Below, piece by piece: positions 7,389 through 15,067 of a DNA stretch of 19,566 nt. How positions within the stretch are numbered: the first letter of the stretch is position 1; the number at the start of each line of letters is the position of its first letter. The notes under the pieces were generated by a model. The model had not been told where the DNA came from. It searched no databases and saw only the letters and a list, made by a program, of their open reading frames with translations. The stretch is from JAZLIC01 sp045617225 (GTDB lineage: Bacteria > Bacillota > Clostridia > Monoglobales > Monoglobaceae), in NCBI GenBank assembly GCA_045617225.1, contig JAZLIC010000059.1, forward strand, positions 1 to 19,566. Reading direction: 5' to 3'. The translations under genes were made by a program, and so were the position numbers.

Positions 7389-8057
7389 ATGAGAGAGGCT
7401 AAAAGAATTTCTGTTTTTACGGGCCATTTCGGTAGCGGTAAGACCGAGGTTGCACTTAATTATGCTTTTAAACTCAGGGCAGAGGGCAAGGATGTCATTA
7501 TTATTGATTTTGACATAGTAAACCCTTACTACCGTACCAAAGATGCCGAGGATTTGCTTGAAGCAAAGGGTATAAAGGTAATCGCACCCGGATATGCAAA
7601 TATGAATATCGAAACACCGTCACTCCCTGCGGAGATAAATATTGCCTTTGAGGATAAGACGAAGTATGTTATCTTTGATGTGGGCGGTGATGACGACGGT
7701 GCAGTACCTCTCGGGCGTTATCACGATTTCTTCGTGGCAGAGGATTATGATATGTTCTTTGTTTTAAACGCACGCAGAATACTCACGCAGGATACCGAGA
7801 GCGCTTTTGAGATAATGCGAAATATCGAAGATGTTTCGGGACTTAAAGTTACATCTGTTATAAATAATACTCACTTAAAGCAATACACAGATGTGTCTAT
7901 TATAGAAGAAGGACAGGCACTTGCGGAGTCGTTCTCAAAAAAAACAGGACTTCCCGTAAGTTATATATCAGGCAAGGCGGAATTTTTAGGCAAGTTGCCT
8001 GATAAGTACAAAGAACTTTTGTATCCGATAGATTTGTATATTAACCAAGAATTATAG
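7389..8057 (+). CDS. SIMIBI-type P-loop ATPase heading the 2-oxoacid oxidoreductase operon
   Basis: This 222-residue soluble protein has a P-loop GHFGSGKT (12-19) at its N-terminus, a second motif IIDFDIVNPYYRT (38-50), and a DVGGDDDG segment (97-104) in the switch II position. The order and the Asp-rich motifs resemble the MinD/Mrp/CobQ (SIMIBI) group of nucleotide-dependent switches. The lysine of the 'deviant' Walker A in MinD/Mrp is not obvious. No cysteines suited to a bound Fe-S cluster are visible. I do not know a specific function. It is the first gene after promoter 7338-7366, and a ferredoxin and the oxidoreductase subunits follow directly, so assembly or activation of that enzyme is a plausible inference. 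ATG 7389 is chosen over the longer frame because of GGAGG 7379-7383. Confidence 0.75.
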   Translation: MREAKRISVFTGHFGSGKTEVALNYAFKLRAEGKDVIIIDFDIVNPYYRTKDAEDLLEAKGIKVIAPGYANMNIETPSLPAEINIAFEDKTKYVIFDVGGDDDGAVPLGRYHDFFVAEDYDMFFVLNARRILTQDTESAFEIMRNIEDVSGLKVTSVINNTHLKQYTDVSIIEEGQALAESFSKKTGLPVSYISGKAEFLGKLPDKYKELLYPIDLYINQEL

Positions 8058-8096
8058 TTGGTTTTAATAGAGTATTTTTTAGAAAGAAGGGATAGT

Positions 8097-8303
8097 ATGG
8101 CAAAGGTAACATTCAGAGAGGACCGTTGTAAAGGTTGTGGGTTATGCACAACGGTTTGCCCTAAAAAGATTGTGGAAATGTCAAAAGAAAAGTTAAACGA
8201 AAAGGGTTTCCATCCTGCCTGTATTACAGACCGGGAGCAGTGTATAGGTTGCGCATTTTGTGCGACAATTTGTCCCGACTGTGTTATAACGGTTGAAAGA
8301 TAA
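8097..8303 (+). CDS. 2x[4Fe-4S] ferredoxin, delta subunit of 2-oxoacid:ferredoxin oxidoreductase
   Basis: This is a small 68-residue protein with two complete CxxCxxCxxxCP motifs (residues 11-22 and 49-60), each able to bind one [4Fe-4S] cluster. In four-subunit KOR/VOR enzymes such a protein is the delta subunit passing electrons from the thiamine-diphosphate centre to external ferredoxin. The start ATG 8097 is preceded by AGAAGG at 8085-8090, 6 bases upstream. The open frame extends to 8058, but those upstream codons have no SD and do not resemble the family. It lies 14 bases before the alpha-subunit gene, which supports the subunit assignment over a free ferredoxin. Confidence 0.88.
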   Translation: MAKVTFREDRCKGCGLCTTVCPKKIVEMSKEKLNEKGFHPACITDREQCIGCAFCATICPDCVITVER

Positions 8304-8317
8304 TCGGAGGTGAATTT

Positions 8318-9382
8318 ATGAATAAAAAAGTATTGATGAAGGGTAACGAGGCATTGGCAGAAGCGGCAATCAGAAGCGGTTGCAGACACTTCTTCGGCTA
8401 TCCTATTACCCCGCAGACAGAGCTTGCGGCTTATATGGCGAAGAAGATGCCCAAGATGGGTGGTACATTCCTTCAAGCAGAGAGTGAAGTTGCCGCAATA
8501 AATATGGTTTATGGTGCAGCAGGTGCAGGTGCGCGTGTTATGACAAGCTCATCAAGCCCGGGCATCAGCTTAAAGCAGGAGGGTATATCCTATATTGCAG
8601 GTGCAGACCTTCCTTGCCTTATTGTAAACATTGTGCGTGGCGGCCCCGGACTCGGCGGTATTCAGCCTGCACAGTCCGACTATTTCCAGGCTACAAAGGG
8701 CGGCGGTCACGGTGATTATCATTTGCTCGTCTTTGCGCCGTCATCGGTACAGGAACTTGCGGACTTGGTTGACCACGCATTTAATAAGGCGGACGAATAT
8801 CGTATGCCTGCAATGATTATGGGCGACGGTATGCTCGGACAGATGATGGAGCCTGTTGAGTTTAAAGAGCCTGTTGATTTAGCAGACCTTCCTAAAAAGC
8901 CTTGGGCAACAACAGGTACGGGAATGCAGCGTAAGAAGAATATCATAAATTCTCTTTACCTCACACCGGAGGAGCTTGAAAAGCTTAATAACGACCGTTA
9001 TGAGCGTTATCTTACAGTAATGGAAAAGGAGCCGATGTTTGAGGAGTATCAAACAGAGGACGCAGACCTTATCCTTGTAGCGTATGGTACTATTGCCCGT
9101 GTAGCTATGTCTGCAATGCGTCAGGCAAGAGAGAAGGGACTTAAAGTCGGTTTAATCAGACCTATAACACTTTGGCCATTCCCTGCAAAGGTATTTGAAG
9201 AACGTGCAAAGACCGCAAAGATGTTTTTAAGCGTTGAGATGAGTCTTGGACAGATGGTTGAAGATGTAAAGCTTTCAGTAAACGGTGCAAAGCCTGTATA
9301 CTTCTACGGAAGAAACGGCGGTATGGTACCGGAGCAGGATGCAATCGTTGCAGAAATTGAGAAGTATTTAGGACAAGCGTAG
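8318..9382 (+). CDS. vorB: 2-Oxoacid:ferredoxin oxidoreductase alpha subunit (VorB type)
   Basis: The alpha subunit of a CoA-dependent 2-oxoacid:ferredoxin oxidoreductase forms acyl-CoA, CO2 and reduced ferredoxin together with the beta, gamma and delta subunits. The 354-residue sequence begins with LMKGNEALAEAAIRSG and GYPITPQTE (27-35), the pyrimidine-binding part of the family. An ESEVAAINMVYGAAGAGARV segment, SSSPGISL and a VRGGPGLGG segment follow, typical of proteins annotated as 3-methyl-2-oxobutanoate dehydrogenase subunit VorB. The C-terminal third holds the transketolase C-terminal-like domain. A near-perfect SD GGAGGTGA precedes ATG 8318. Sequence alone does not settle whether branched-chain 2-oxoacids or 2-oxoglutarate is the main substrate. 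Confidence 0.9.
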   Translation: MNKKVLMKGNEALAEAAIRSGCRHFFGYPITPQTELAAYMAKKMPKMGGTFLQAESEVAAINMVYGAAGAGARVMTSSSSPGISLKQEGISYIAGADLPCLIVNIVRGGPGLGGIQPAQSDYFQATKGGGHGDYHLLVFAPSSVQELADLVDHAFNKADEYRMPAMIMGDGMLGQMMEPVEFKEPVDLADLPKKPWATTGTGMQRKKNIINSLYLTPEELEKLNNDRYERYLTVMEKEPMFEEYQTEDADLILVAYGTIARVAMSAMRQAREKGLKVGLIRPITLWPFPAKVFEERAKTAKMFLSVEMSLGQMVEDVKLSVNGAKPVYFYGRNGGMVPEQDAIVAEIEKYLGQA

Positions 9383-9397
9383 AAGGGGGTAAATAAT

Positions 9398-10153
9398 ATG
9401 GAAACAGTATTTAAAAGACCGCATGCACTCAGTGACGTGGTAACAAATTATTGCCCGGGCTGTACGCATGGTATAATAAATCGTTTGGTTGCGGAAGTAA
9501 TTGACGAAATGGAAATGGAAGGCAACACAATCGGTGTTGCACCGGTAGGATGCAGTGTACTTGCGTATAACTTCTTTGAATGTGATATGCAGGAAGCATC
9601 ACACGGTCGTGCGCCGGCAGTTGCGACAGGCATCAAGCGTGTAAACCCTGATAAGTTGGTGTTTACATATCAGGGTGACGGTGACTTGGCGGCTATCGGT
9701 ACAGCGGAGACAGTTCACACCGCTGCACGTGCGGAGAACATTTCTATTATATTCGTAAACAACACAATCTATGGTATGACAGGCGGTCAGATGGCTCCTA
9801 CCTCATTGGTTGGTCAGATTACACAGACCACACCTTATGGCAGAAAGATAGAAAACCAAGGTTATCCTATCAAGGTTTCGGAAATGCTTTCTACCATATC
9901 GGGCGCTGCATATATTGAGCGTGTTGCAGTTGACACAATCCCGAATATCAAAAAGGCAAAGGCGGCTATCCGCAAGTCATTTGAATGTCAGATGGCAGGC
10001 AAGGGATTTTCTCTTGTAGAAGTTCTCTCTACCTGTCCTACAAACTGGGGACTCAGTCCGGATAAGGCATTAGAGCGACTCCGCAATGAGATGATGCCTG
10101 TATTCCCGCTTGGTGTATACAAGGATACAATAGCAGAAGGAGGCGTTCGTTAA
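9398..10153 (+). CDS. 2-Oxoacid:ferredoxin oxidoreductase beta subunit (thiamine diphosphate binding)
   Basis: This 251-residue protein has the CPGCTHG motif (19-25) and the thiamine-diphosphate/Mg signature GDGD (93-96). The latter is followed after about 25 residues by NN and then YGMTGGQ (121-131). Both are diagnostic for the beta subunit of POR/KOR/VOR enzymes. The segment after CPGC (PVGCSVLAY) and SHGRAPAVATGIKRVNPD also fit. It works at the active site together with the alpha subunit encoded just upstream. ATG 9398 is preceded by AAGGGGG in the 15-base gap. Its stop codon TAA overlaps the ATG of the gamma-subunit gene by one base (TAATG), indicating coupled translation and equal stoichiometry. 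Confidence 0.92.
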   Translation: METVFKRPHALSDVVTNYCPGCTHGIINRLVAEVIDEMEMEGNTIGVAPVGCSVLAYNFFECDMQEASHGRAPAVATGIKRVNPDKLVFTYQGDGDLAAIGTAETVHTAARAENISIIFVNNTIYGMTGGQMAPTSLVGQITQTTPYGRKIENQGYPIKVSEMLSTISGAAYIERVAVDTIPNIKKAKAAIRKSFECQMAGKGFSLVEVLSTCPTNWGLSPDKALERLRNEMMPVFPLGVYKDTIAEGGVR

Positions 10154-10686
10154 TGACTACAGAGATTACAATAGCAGGCTTTGGCGGGCAGGGCGTTTTG
10201 TTTGCAGGTAAAACACTTGCATATGCAGGTATGGACGAGGATTTACAGATTTCTTGGCTCCCGTCTTATGGCCCTGAGATGCGTGGCGGTACTGCAAACT
10301 GTACCGTAATAATTTCTGATGAGCCTATCGGCTCACCTATTATCAGCAAGTGCGATGTTTTGTTTGCTATGAACAAGCCTTCGCTTGATAAGTTTGTAAA
10401 CACAGTTCGTCCGGGCGGCGTAATCATTATCGACTCTGTATTCTGCGATACAAAGGTAGAGCGTGATGATGTAACCGTTGTATACATTCCGGCAAAGAAG
10501 ATTGCAGAAGATGCCGGCAATGCTACTCTCGGAAATATGGTTATGATTGGTGCTTTCTTAAAGAAGAAGCCTGTCTTTACCATGGAGGAAATCGCAAATA
10601 GCGTAAGAGCACATATTCCACCTTCAAAGGCGGCTCTTGCAGATGTAAACATCAATATGATTCAAAGCGGATACGACTTTGAATAG
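10153..10686 (+). CDS. 2-Oxoacid:ferredoxin oxidoreductase gamma subunit
   Basis: This 177-residue protein opens with ITIAGFGGQGVLFAGKTLA (5-23), a signature of the gamma subunit (pyruvate/ketoisovalerate oxidoreductase catalytic domain, PF01558). WLPSYGPEMRGG follows at about 35-46, and NATLGNMVMIGAF is a third conserved region. The gamma subunit closes around the CoA and substrate site of the alpha-beta-gamma-delta enzyme. The start ATG shares its A with the last base of the beta-subunit stop codon. No SD is needed beyond the AGGAGG at 10139-10144, which lies inside the upstream gene. It is the last subunit gene of the set; the ABC-F gene begins 12 bases after the stop. Confidence 0.92.
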   Translation: MTTEITIAGFGGQGVLFAGKTLAYAGMDEDLQISWLPSYGPEMRGGTANCTVIISDEPIGSPIISKCDVLFAMNKPSLDKFVNTVRPGGVIIIDSVFCDTKVERDDVTVVYIPAKKIAEDAGNATLGNMVMIGAFLKKKPVFTMEEIANSVRAHIPPSKAALADVNINMIQSGYDFE

Positions 10687-10698
10687 AATTTAGTAACT

Positions 10699-12597
10699 AT
10701 GCTGTTATCAGTCGAGAATTTAACAAAAAAGTTTGCAGATAAAACAGTTTTAAGTGATATCAATTTGACCGTAGAGGATAAAGTCCGCTACGGTCTTATT
10801 GGCGTTAATGGGGCAGGAAAGTCTACACTTATTAAAGTTCTGCTTGGTGAACTTTCTGCGGACGAGGGTGAAGTTGTAAGAGGAAGCAACCTATCCGTCG
10901 GTTACCTTGCCCAAAATGCAGGACTTGAAAGAGATAACAGTATTATAGCTGAAATGCGAAGCGTATTTGACGATGTTTTTGCGGCAGAAAATAAAATGCG
11001 TGCATTAGAAGTTGAAATGGCGAATATTTCAGACCATACCTCAAATGAATATAAGCGTGTTTCGTCGGAATATATGAAGGCGCAGAATAAGTTTGAGAGC
11101 CGTGACGGTTATAATGTTGATGTAAAGATAAAAACAATTTTAAACGGTATGGGTTTTATGGACAGGGATTTGGACACGGTTATAAGCACGCTTAGCGGCG
11201 GCGAGAAAACACGCCTTGCCATTGCAAAGCTTTTGCTTGAAGAACCAAACCTTTTAATCCTTGACGAGCCGACAAACCACTTGGATTTTAAAACGCTTAA
11301 TTGGCTTGAAGAATATTTGATAAACTATAACGGTGCAATACTTGTTGTATCTCACGACAGATATTTTTTAAACAAAATAGTTGATAATATTTTTGAAATT
11401 GAGCGTACAAAGCTTTATACATATAAAGGAAACTACTCACAATATTTGGTTCAAAAGGAAGAAAGGCGCATCTTAAACGAGAAGGCATACGAGGCGCAAC
11501 AGGAAGAAATTAACAAGCTTCAAACCTATGTTGATAAGAATATTGCTCGTGCCTCTACCTCAAACAGTGCAAAATCACGCCTTAAAATCCTTGAAAATAT
11601 GGACCGTATCGAAAAACCGGAAGGCGATTTAAAGCAGATAAAGTTAAAATTTGATATGACCAAAGAGCCGTATAAAGATGTACTTACGGTCGAGGATATG
11701 GATATATGTGTAGGCAAGGAATGCAAAAAGATTTGTGAGGGCGTTTCACTATCCGTAAAACGAAAAGAGAAGGTTGCCATAATAGGTGATAACGGTGTAG
11801 GCAAATCATCGTTTTTCAGGACGATTTTGGGAGAAATCCCCCTTGGCGGCGGAAGCTTTGAATGGGGGAAAAATACCAGCATCAGTTATTACGAACAGGA
11901 GAACTTAAACCTAAACCCTGAAAATATGGCAATAGATGAGCTATGGGACAGATTTCCGCAGATACCCGAGGCACAAATAAGGCGTGTTTTGGGGAATGTT
12001 CTTTTAAGCCGTGAAGATGTATATAAGCCTGTTAAGGTAATAAGCGGCGGCGAAAGAGCAAAGCTTGCCTTTTGCATAATTATGCTTGAAAAGTCAAATG
12101 TAATTTTAATGGACGAGCCGACAAATCATCTTGACTTGCCCTCTAAGGAAATTTTGGAGCAGGCACTTCTTGATTATGAAGGAACGCTTGTCTTTATCTC
12201 ACATGACAGGTATTTGCTAAGCAGAGTTCCGGATAAGATTGTGGAGCTTACCAAAGACGGTGCAGTGGTATATGACGGTGCGTATGAGTATTATAAAGAG
12301 CGCACCACCCAAAAGCCGAGCGATGCCCGCCTTGAACCTAAGGAAAAGAAAAAGCAGACTACAACATATGGCGGAAAAGAGCAGCGCCGTGCAAACGCAA
12401 TGCGGAAAAATCGTATCCGTGAGCTTGAAGAACTTATTGACGCTTTGGAAAGTGAAAATTCATTTATGGAAAGCGAAATGGCAAAAGAGGAAGTATACAG
12501 CGACTATGTGAGAGTTCAGGAGATAACCGAGAAGATGAGCCAAAACACGGAAATGCTTTCGGAATATTATGAGGAATGGGAAACTTTGCAGGAATAA
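10699..12597 (+). CDS. ABC-F family ATPase (ribosome-associated, YdiF/Uup-like)
   Basis: The 632-residue protein has two ABC ATPase domains and no membrane segment. Domain 1 has Walker A GVNGAGKS (35-42), signature LSGGEKTRLA (165-174) and Walker B LLILDEPTNHLD (185-196). An interdomain linker rich in charged helix (about 240-325) follows. Domain 2 has GDNGVGKS (363-370), signature ISGGERAKLA (448-457) and ILMDEPTNHLD (469-479). The C-terminus (about 560-632) is a basic-then-acidic coiled coil. ABC-F proteins bind the ribosomal E site; some relieve stalling, others protect against antibiotics. Length and coiled-coil tail suit the YdiF/Uup housekeeping types more than a resistance protein, but this is inference. 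ATG 10699 has no clear SD. It lies 12 bases after the gamma-subunit gene with no intervening promoter. Confidence 0.88.
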   Translation: MLLSVENLTKKFADKTVLSDINLTVEDKVRYGLIGVNGAGKSTLIKVLLGELSADEGEVVRGSNLSVGYLAQNAGLERDNSIIAEMRSVFDDVFAAENKMRALEVEMANISDHTSNEYKRVSSEYMKAQNKFESRDGYNVDVKIKTILNGMGFMDRDLDTVISTLSGGEKTRLAIAKLLLEEPNLLILDEPTNHLDFKTLNWLEEYLINYNGAILVVSHDRYFLNKIVDNIFEIERTKLYTYKGNYSQYLVQKEERRILNEKAYEAQQEEINKLQTYVDKNIARASTSNSAKSRLKILENMDRIEKPEGDLKQIKLKFDMTKEPYKDVLTVEDMDICVGKECKKICEGVSLSVKRKEKVAIIGDNGVGKSSFFRTILGEIPLGGGSFEWGKNTSISYYEQENLNLNPENMAIDELWDRFPQIPEAQIRRVLGNVLLSREDVYKPVKVISGGERAKLAFCIIMLEKSNVILMDEPTNHLDLPSKEILEQALLDYEGTLVFISHDRYLLSRVPDKIVELTKDGAVVYDGAYEYYKERTTQKPSDARLEPKEKKKQTTTYGGKEQRRANAMRKNRIRELEELIDALESENSFMESEMAKEEVYSDYVRVQEITEKMSQNTEMLSEYYEEWETLQE

Positions 12598-12606
12598 TTT
12601 AACGCA

Positions 12607-12635
12607 TTGACTTTAAAACTTTTATATGTTAATAT
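12607..12635 (+). promoter_or_regulatory. Sigma-A-type promoter with extended -10 (sugar transferase gene)
   Basis: The -35 TTGACT is at 12607-12612 and the -10 TAATAT at 12630-12635, with a 17-base spacer. TGT at 12627-12629 supplies the extended -10 element. Transcription would start near 12642, giving a leader of about 32 bases before ATG 12674. Confidence 0.7.
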
Positions 12636-12673
12636 GACCTTGATATATGGTATTTTAGTTTTGGGTGAGAGTT

Positions 12674-13312
12674 ATGTATACAAAGTTTTTTAAAAGATTG
12701 ATTGATATTATCCTGTCAGGTTTGGGACTTATAATCCTTGCAATACCTATGGGAATTACCGCTCTGGCAGTAAAGATAGAGGACCCGGGCAAGGCAATAT
12801 TTAAGCAGGAGCGTATAGGAAAGGGTAAAAAGCGTTTTTGGCTTTATAAGTTCCGCAGTATGAAGGAAAATGTGCCTGACCTACCAACACACTTAATTAA
12901 GGACCCTGACCAATACATAACCAAAGTAGGAAAGTTTATCCGCAAGACTTCGATTGATGAGCTTCCGCAGATGTGGAATATTTTCAGGGGCGATATGTCA
13001 ATTATCGGTCCAAGACCTGCCCTTTGGAATCAGGACGACTTAATTGCAGAGCGTGATAAGTACGGCGCAAATGATATAATGCCCGGACTTACCGGCTGGG
13101 CACAGATAAACGGCAGAGATGAGCTTGAAATCCCTGTCAAGGCAAAGCTTGACGGTGAATATGCAAATAATCTGAGCTTTATGTTTGATTTAAGGTGCTT
13201 CTTCGGCAGTATCTTCACAGTGCTCAGAAGTGACGGCGTTGTCGAGGGCGGTACGGGTGTACTTGCACAAAAAGATGAACCTGAAAAAATCCCTGAAAAA
13301 ACTGCAAGATAA
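12674..13312 (+). CDS. Undecaprenyl-phosphate sugar-1-phosphate transferase (bacterial sugar transferase family)
   Basis: This 212-residue protein belongs to the monotopic phosphoglycosyl transferase family (PF02397), which moves a sugar phosphate from a UDP-sugar onto undecaprenyl phosphate. It has an N-terminal hydrophobic helix (about 10-33), FKQERIGKGKKRFWLYKFRSM (43-63), the catalytic Asp-Glu pair in DELPQMWNIFRGDMSIIGPRP (95-115), and PGLTGWAQINGR (137-148). The size fits the short, catalytic-domain-only (PglC/WcaJ C-terminal) type. I chose ATG 12674 because GGGTGAG (12663-12669) sits just upstream; GTG 12665 would start 3 codons earlier and overlap that SD. It stands alone between its own promoter and a terminator, without glycosyltransferases, a flippase or a polymerase beside it. 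The tail is rich in Glu, Lys and Pro. The sugar donor cannot be read from the sequence. Confidence 0.92.
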   Translation: MYTKFFKRLIDIILSGLGLIILAIPMGITALAVKIEDPGKAIFKQERIGKGKKRFWLYKFRSMKENVPDLPTHLIKDPDQYITKVGKFIRKTSIDELPQMWNIFRGDMSIIGPRPALWNQDDLIAERDKYGANDIMPGLTGWAQINGRDELEIPVKAKLDGEYANNLSFMFDLRCFFGSIFTVLRSDGVVEGGTGVLAQKDEPEKIPEKTAR

Positions 13313-13332
13313 TAATTTGAAAAATTGATTTT

Positions 13333-13363
13333 AAAGAGGCTTTCGTTTTGAAAGTCTTTTTTT
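13333..13363 (+). terminator. Rho-independent terminator of the sugar transferase gene
   Basis: The arms 13333-13344 and 13350-13361 form a 12-base-pair stem (two G-U pairs) with loop GTTTT. The U tract runs to 13363. It lies 20 bases after the sugar transferase stop codon and isolates that gene from spoIIIA. Confidence 0.85.
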
Positions 13364-13384
13364 GTTATATACCACTTTCCCGTT

Positions 13385-13411
13385 CTATATTTGGACAACA
13401 TCTCATATAGT
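13385..13411 (+). promoter_or_regulatory. Possible sigma-E promoter of the spoIIIA operon
   Basis: CATATAGT at 13404-13411 fits the sigma-E -10 pattern CATAyAnT known from Bacillus. An upstream CTATATT at 13385-13391 could be the -35, but the gap to the -10 is about 2 bases shorter than usual. The predicted start, near 13418, would leave a leader of only about 15 bases. The position is as expected for spoIIIA, which is sigma-E controlled in B. subtilis. The -10 is suggestive; the -35 is weak. Confidence 0.35.
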
Positions 13412-13432
13412 AGATAAAAAAGGAGAGTTGAT

Positions 13433-14323
13433 ATGCAAAGCAGAATTTACAATATCTTAAACTATCTGCCAATACATATACGGGAGCTTTTAAAGCCGGT
13501 ATTTGATACAACCGATATTACGGAAATCAGACTTCGTATCGGTTGCCCGTTGGTAGTGGGAGTAGGAAAGGAAAATCATACCGTAAGCACTATGCGTGGC
13601 CTGACCGATAACTATGCACAAGGTTATATGGTATCAAATGAAGATGTAAAACACACCTTCAGAAATGTGTGTGAAAACTCGATATATGCACATTTAGATG
13701 AGATACGGCAGGGGTTTGTCACCATAAACGGCGGGCATAGAGTTGGGTTTTGCGGCAGAGGAATTATGGACGGCGGTAAGATAGAAAACTTCCGTGACAT
13801 AAGCTCGATAAATATACGTGTTGCACATCAGGTAAAAGGTTTTGCAGATTTTGTGATGCCGCATATCAGTGATGGAAAAAGGATAGAAAGCACCCTTGTT
13901 ATTGCACCGCCACTTATGGGAAAGACAACTCTGCTTAGGGATATGACAAGACAAATCTCAAATCTTGGGATAAAGGTCGGACTTGTTGACGAGCGCGGAG
14001 AGATTGCCGCCCTTTATAAAGGAGAGGCGCAAAACGATATAGGTATACATACCGATGTGATAGAAAATGCACCCAAACAACTTGCAACGCTAATGCTTCT
14101 TCGGACAATGTCGCCACAGGTAATAGTTACCGATGAGGTTGCGACAGATGAGGAGGTAAAAGCACTTTTGTACGCTTTCGGAACAGGGGTAACTCTTATC
14201 GCAAGCACCCACGGAGAGTCGCTTGATGAGGTAAAACGCCGTGAGGTACTTAAACCGCTTTTCAGGGCAGAAGTGTTTAAAAAAGCGGTACTGCCAAGTC
14301 AAGGCGTGGTACAGGCTATATGA
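13433..14323 (+). CDS. spoIIIAA: Stage III sporulation protein AA (ATPase)
   Basis: SpoIIIAA is a cytoplasmic ATPase resembling type II/IV secretion motors. It is thought to power or assemble the SpoIIIA-SpoIIQ channel in the mother cell. The 296-residue protein has an N-terminal domain with EIRLRIGCPL (31-40) and INGGHRVGFCGRG (98-110). Walker A APPLMGKTT (158-166) follows, then the VDERGEIAA segment (185-193) and Walker B VIVTDEV (230-236). The first Walker A glycine is an alanine, an allowed variant. ATG 13433 is preceded by AGGAG at 13421-13425. It is the first gene of a complete spoIIIAA-AH operon; its stop overlaps the start of spoIIIAB (ATGA). Confidence 0.96.
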   Translation: MQSRIYNILNYLPIHIRELLKPVFDTTDITEIRLRIGCPLVVGVGKENHTVSTMRGLTDNYAQGYMVSNEDVKHTFRNVCENSIYAHLDEIRQGFVTINGGHRVGFCGRGIMDGGKIENFRDISSINIRVAHQVKGFADFVMPHISDGKRIESTLVIAPPLMGKTTLLRDMTRQISNLGIKVGLVDERGEIAALYKGEAQNDIGIHTDVIENAPKQLATLMLLRTMSPQVIVTDEVATDEEVKALLYAFGTGVTLIASTHGESLDEVKRREVLKPLFRAEVFKKAVLPSQGVVQAI

Positions 14324-14841
14324 TAGTTAAAATATTGGCGGCGGCAGTCGTCGTTGCGGGCGGAATGTATTTCGGAAGGTATATGGCAGGCGGACTTAGG
14401 GTGCATACTGCACAACTTGCCGCTTTCGGAGAGGCACTTAAACAGTTGGAGTTTAATATACGATTTTTCAATCTGCCTGTATCCGAAGCTATATACGGAG
14501 TTTCGGAAACACGGAAAGGAGTGGTAGGAAAGATATTTAAAAGAACAGGCGAAATCTTAAAAAACAGGGGCGACGCCTCGGCGTGTGATGCCTGGAATAC
14601 CGCTGTTTTTGAAAACCGGAAGAAGCTCCTTTTAAGTGATGATGAGCTTAAAATACTGAATATGTTTATAGTCAACTTAGGCAGAGGTGATGTAGAGAGT
14701 GAAATTGATAATATAAGTGCGGCATGTCTGAGATTAAAGGCGGTTGAAGCATCAGCACGGGAGGAAGCGGAGAAAAACGAAAAACTGTATCGAATATCAG
14801 GAATATTGGTGGGATTGCTTTTTGTAATAGTGACATTTTAA
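14320..14841 (+). CDS. spoIIIAB: Stage III sporulation protein AB
   Basis: This 173-residue protein has a hydrophobic N-terminal anchor (about 3-20), a helical central domain, and a second hydrophobic segment at the extreme C-terminus (about 158-173). This layout resembles SpoIIIAB and type II secretion GspF-like proteins. In the sporulation channel it is believed to sit in the mother-cell outer forespore membrane and to contact the ATPase SpoIIIAA. The early segment GRYMAGGLRVHTAQLAAF and the phrase FGEALKQLEFNIRF match the family style. The ATG overlaps the spoIIIAA stop by 4 bases (ATGA), so translation is coupled. Confidence 0.92.
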   Translation: MIVKILAAAVVVAGGMYFGRYMAGGLRVHTAQLAAFGEALKQLEFNIRFFNLPVSEAIYGVSETRKGVVGKIFKRTGEILKNRGDASACDAWNTAVFENRKKLLLSDDELKILNMFIVNLGRGDVESEIDNISAACLRLKAVEASAREEAEKNEKLYRISGILVGLLFVIVTF

Positions 14842-14867
14842 AGCATTTGAGAATATGGGGTGTGTTT

Positions 14868-15065
14868 ATGGACGGAGTCGATTTAATTTTTAAGGTGGCG
14901 GCGATAGGAATTCTTGTGGCGGTCTTAAATGTCTTGCTTGTGCGTTCGGGACGAGAGGACCAGGCAATGATGACAACCATTGCGGGACTTGTGGTCGTGC
15001 TTTTGATGGTGGTAGAACAAATAAGCGTCCTTTTTGATACCGTAAAAAGTGTGTTTGGGTTGTAG
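14868..15065 (+). CDS. spoIIIAC: Stage III sporulation protein AC
   Basis: This 65-residue membrane protein has two hydrophobic helices (about 5-23 and 33-57) joined by a short charged loop containing SGRED. It starts MDGVDLIFKVAAIGILVAVL, close to the known SpoIIIAC pattern. The family is small (about 65-70 residues), and SpoIIIAC partners SpoIIIAD in the channel complex. The frame is open back to a TTG at 14847, but ATG 14868 with GGGGTG at 14857-14862 is the natural start and gives the family length. Its stop is 2 bases before spoIIIAD. Confidence 0.92.
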   Translation: MDGVDLIFKVAAIGILVAVLNVLLVRSGREDQAMMTTIAGLVVVLLMVVEQISVLFDTVKSVFGL

Positions 15066-15067
15066 AT

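Noticed and set aside
13904..13930. Alanine replacing the first glycine of the SpoIIIAA Walker A motif
   Set aside because: Ala or Ser at this position is an accepted Walker A variant and the rest of the motif is intact, so no loss of function is implied.
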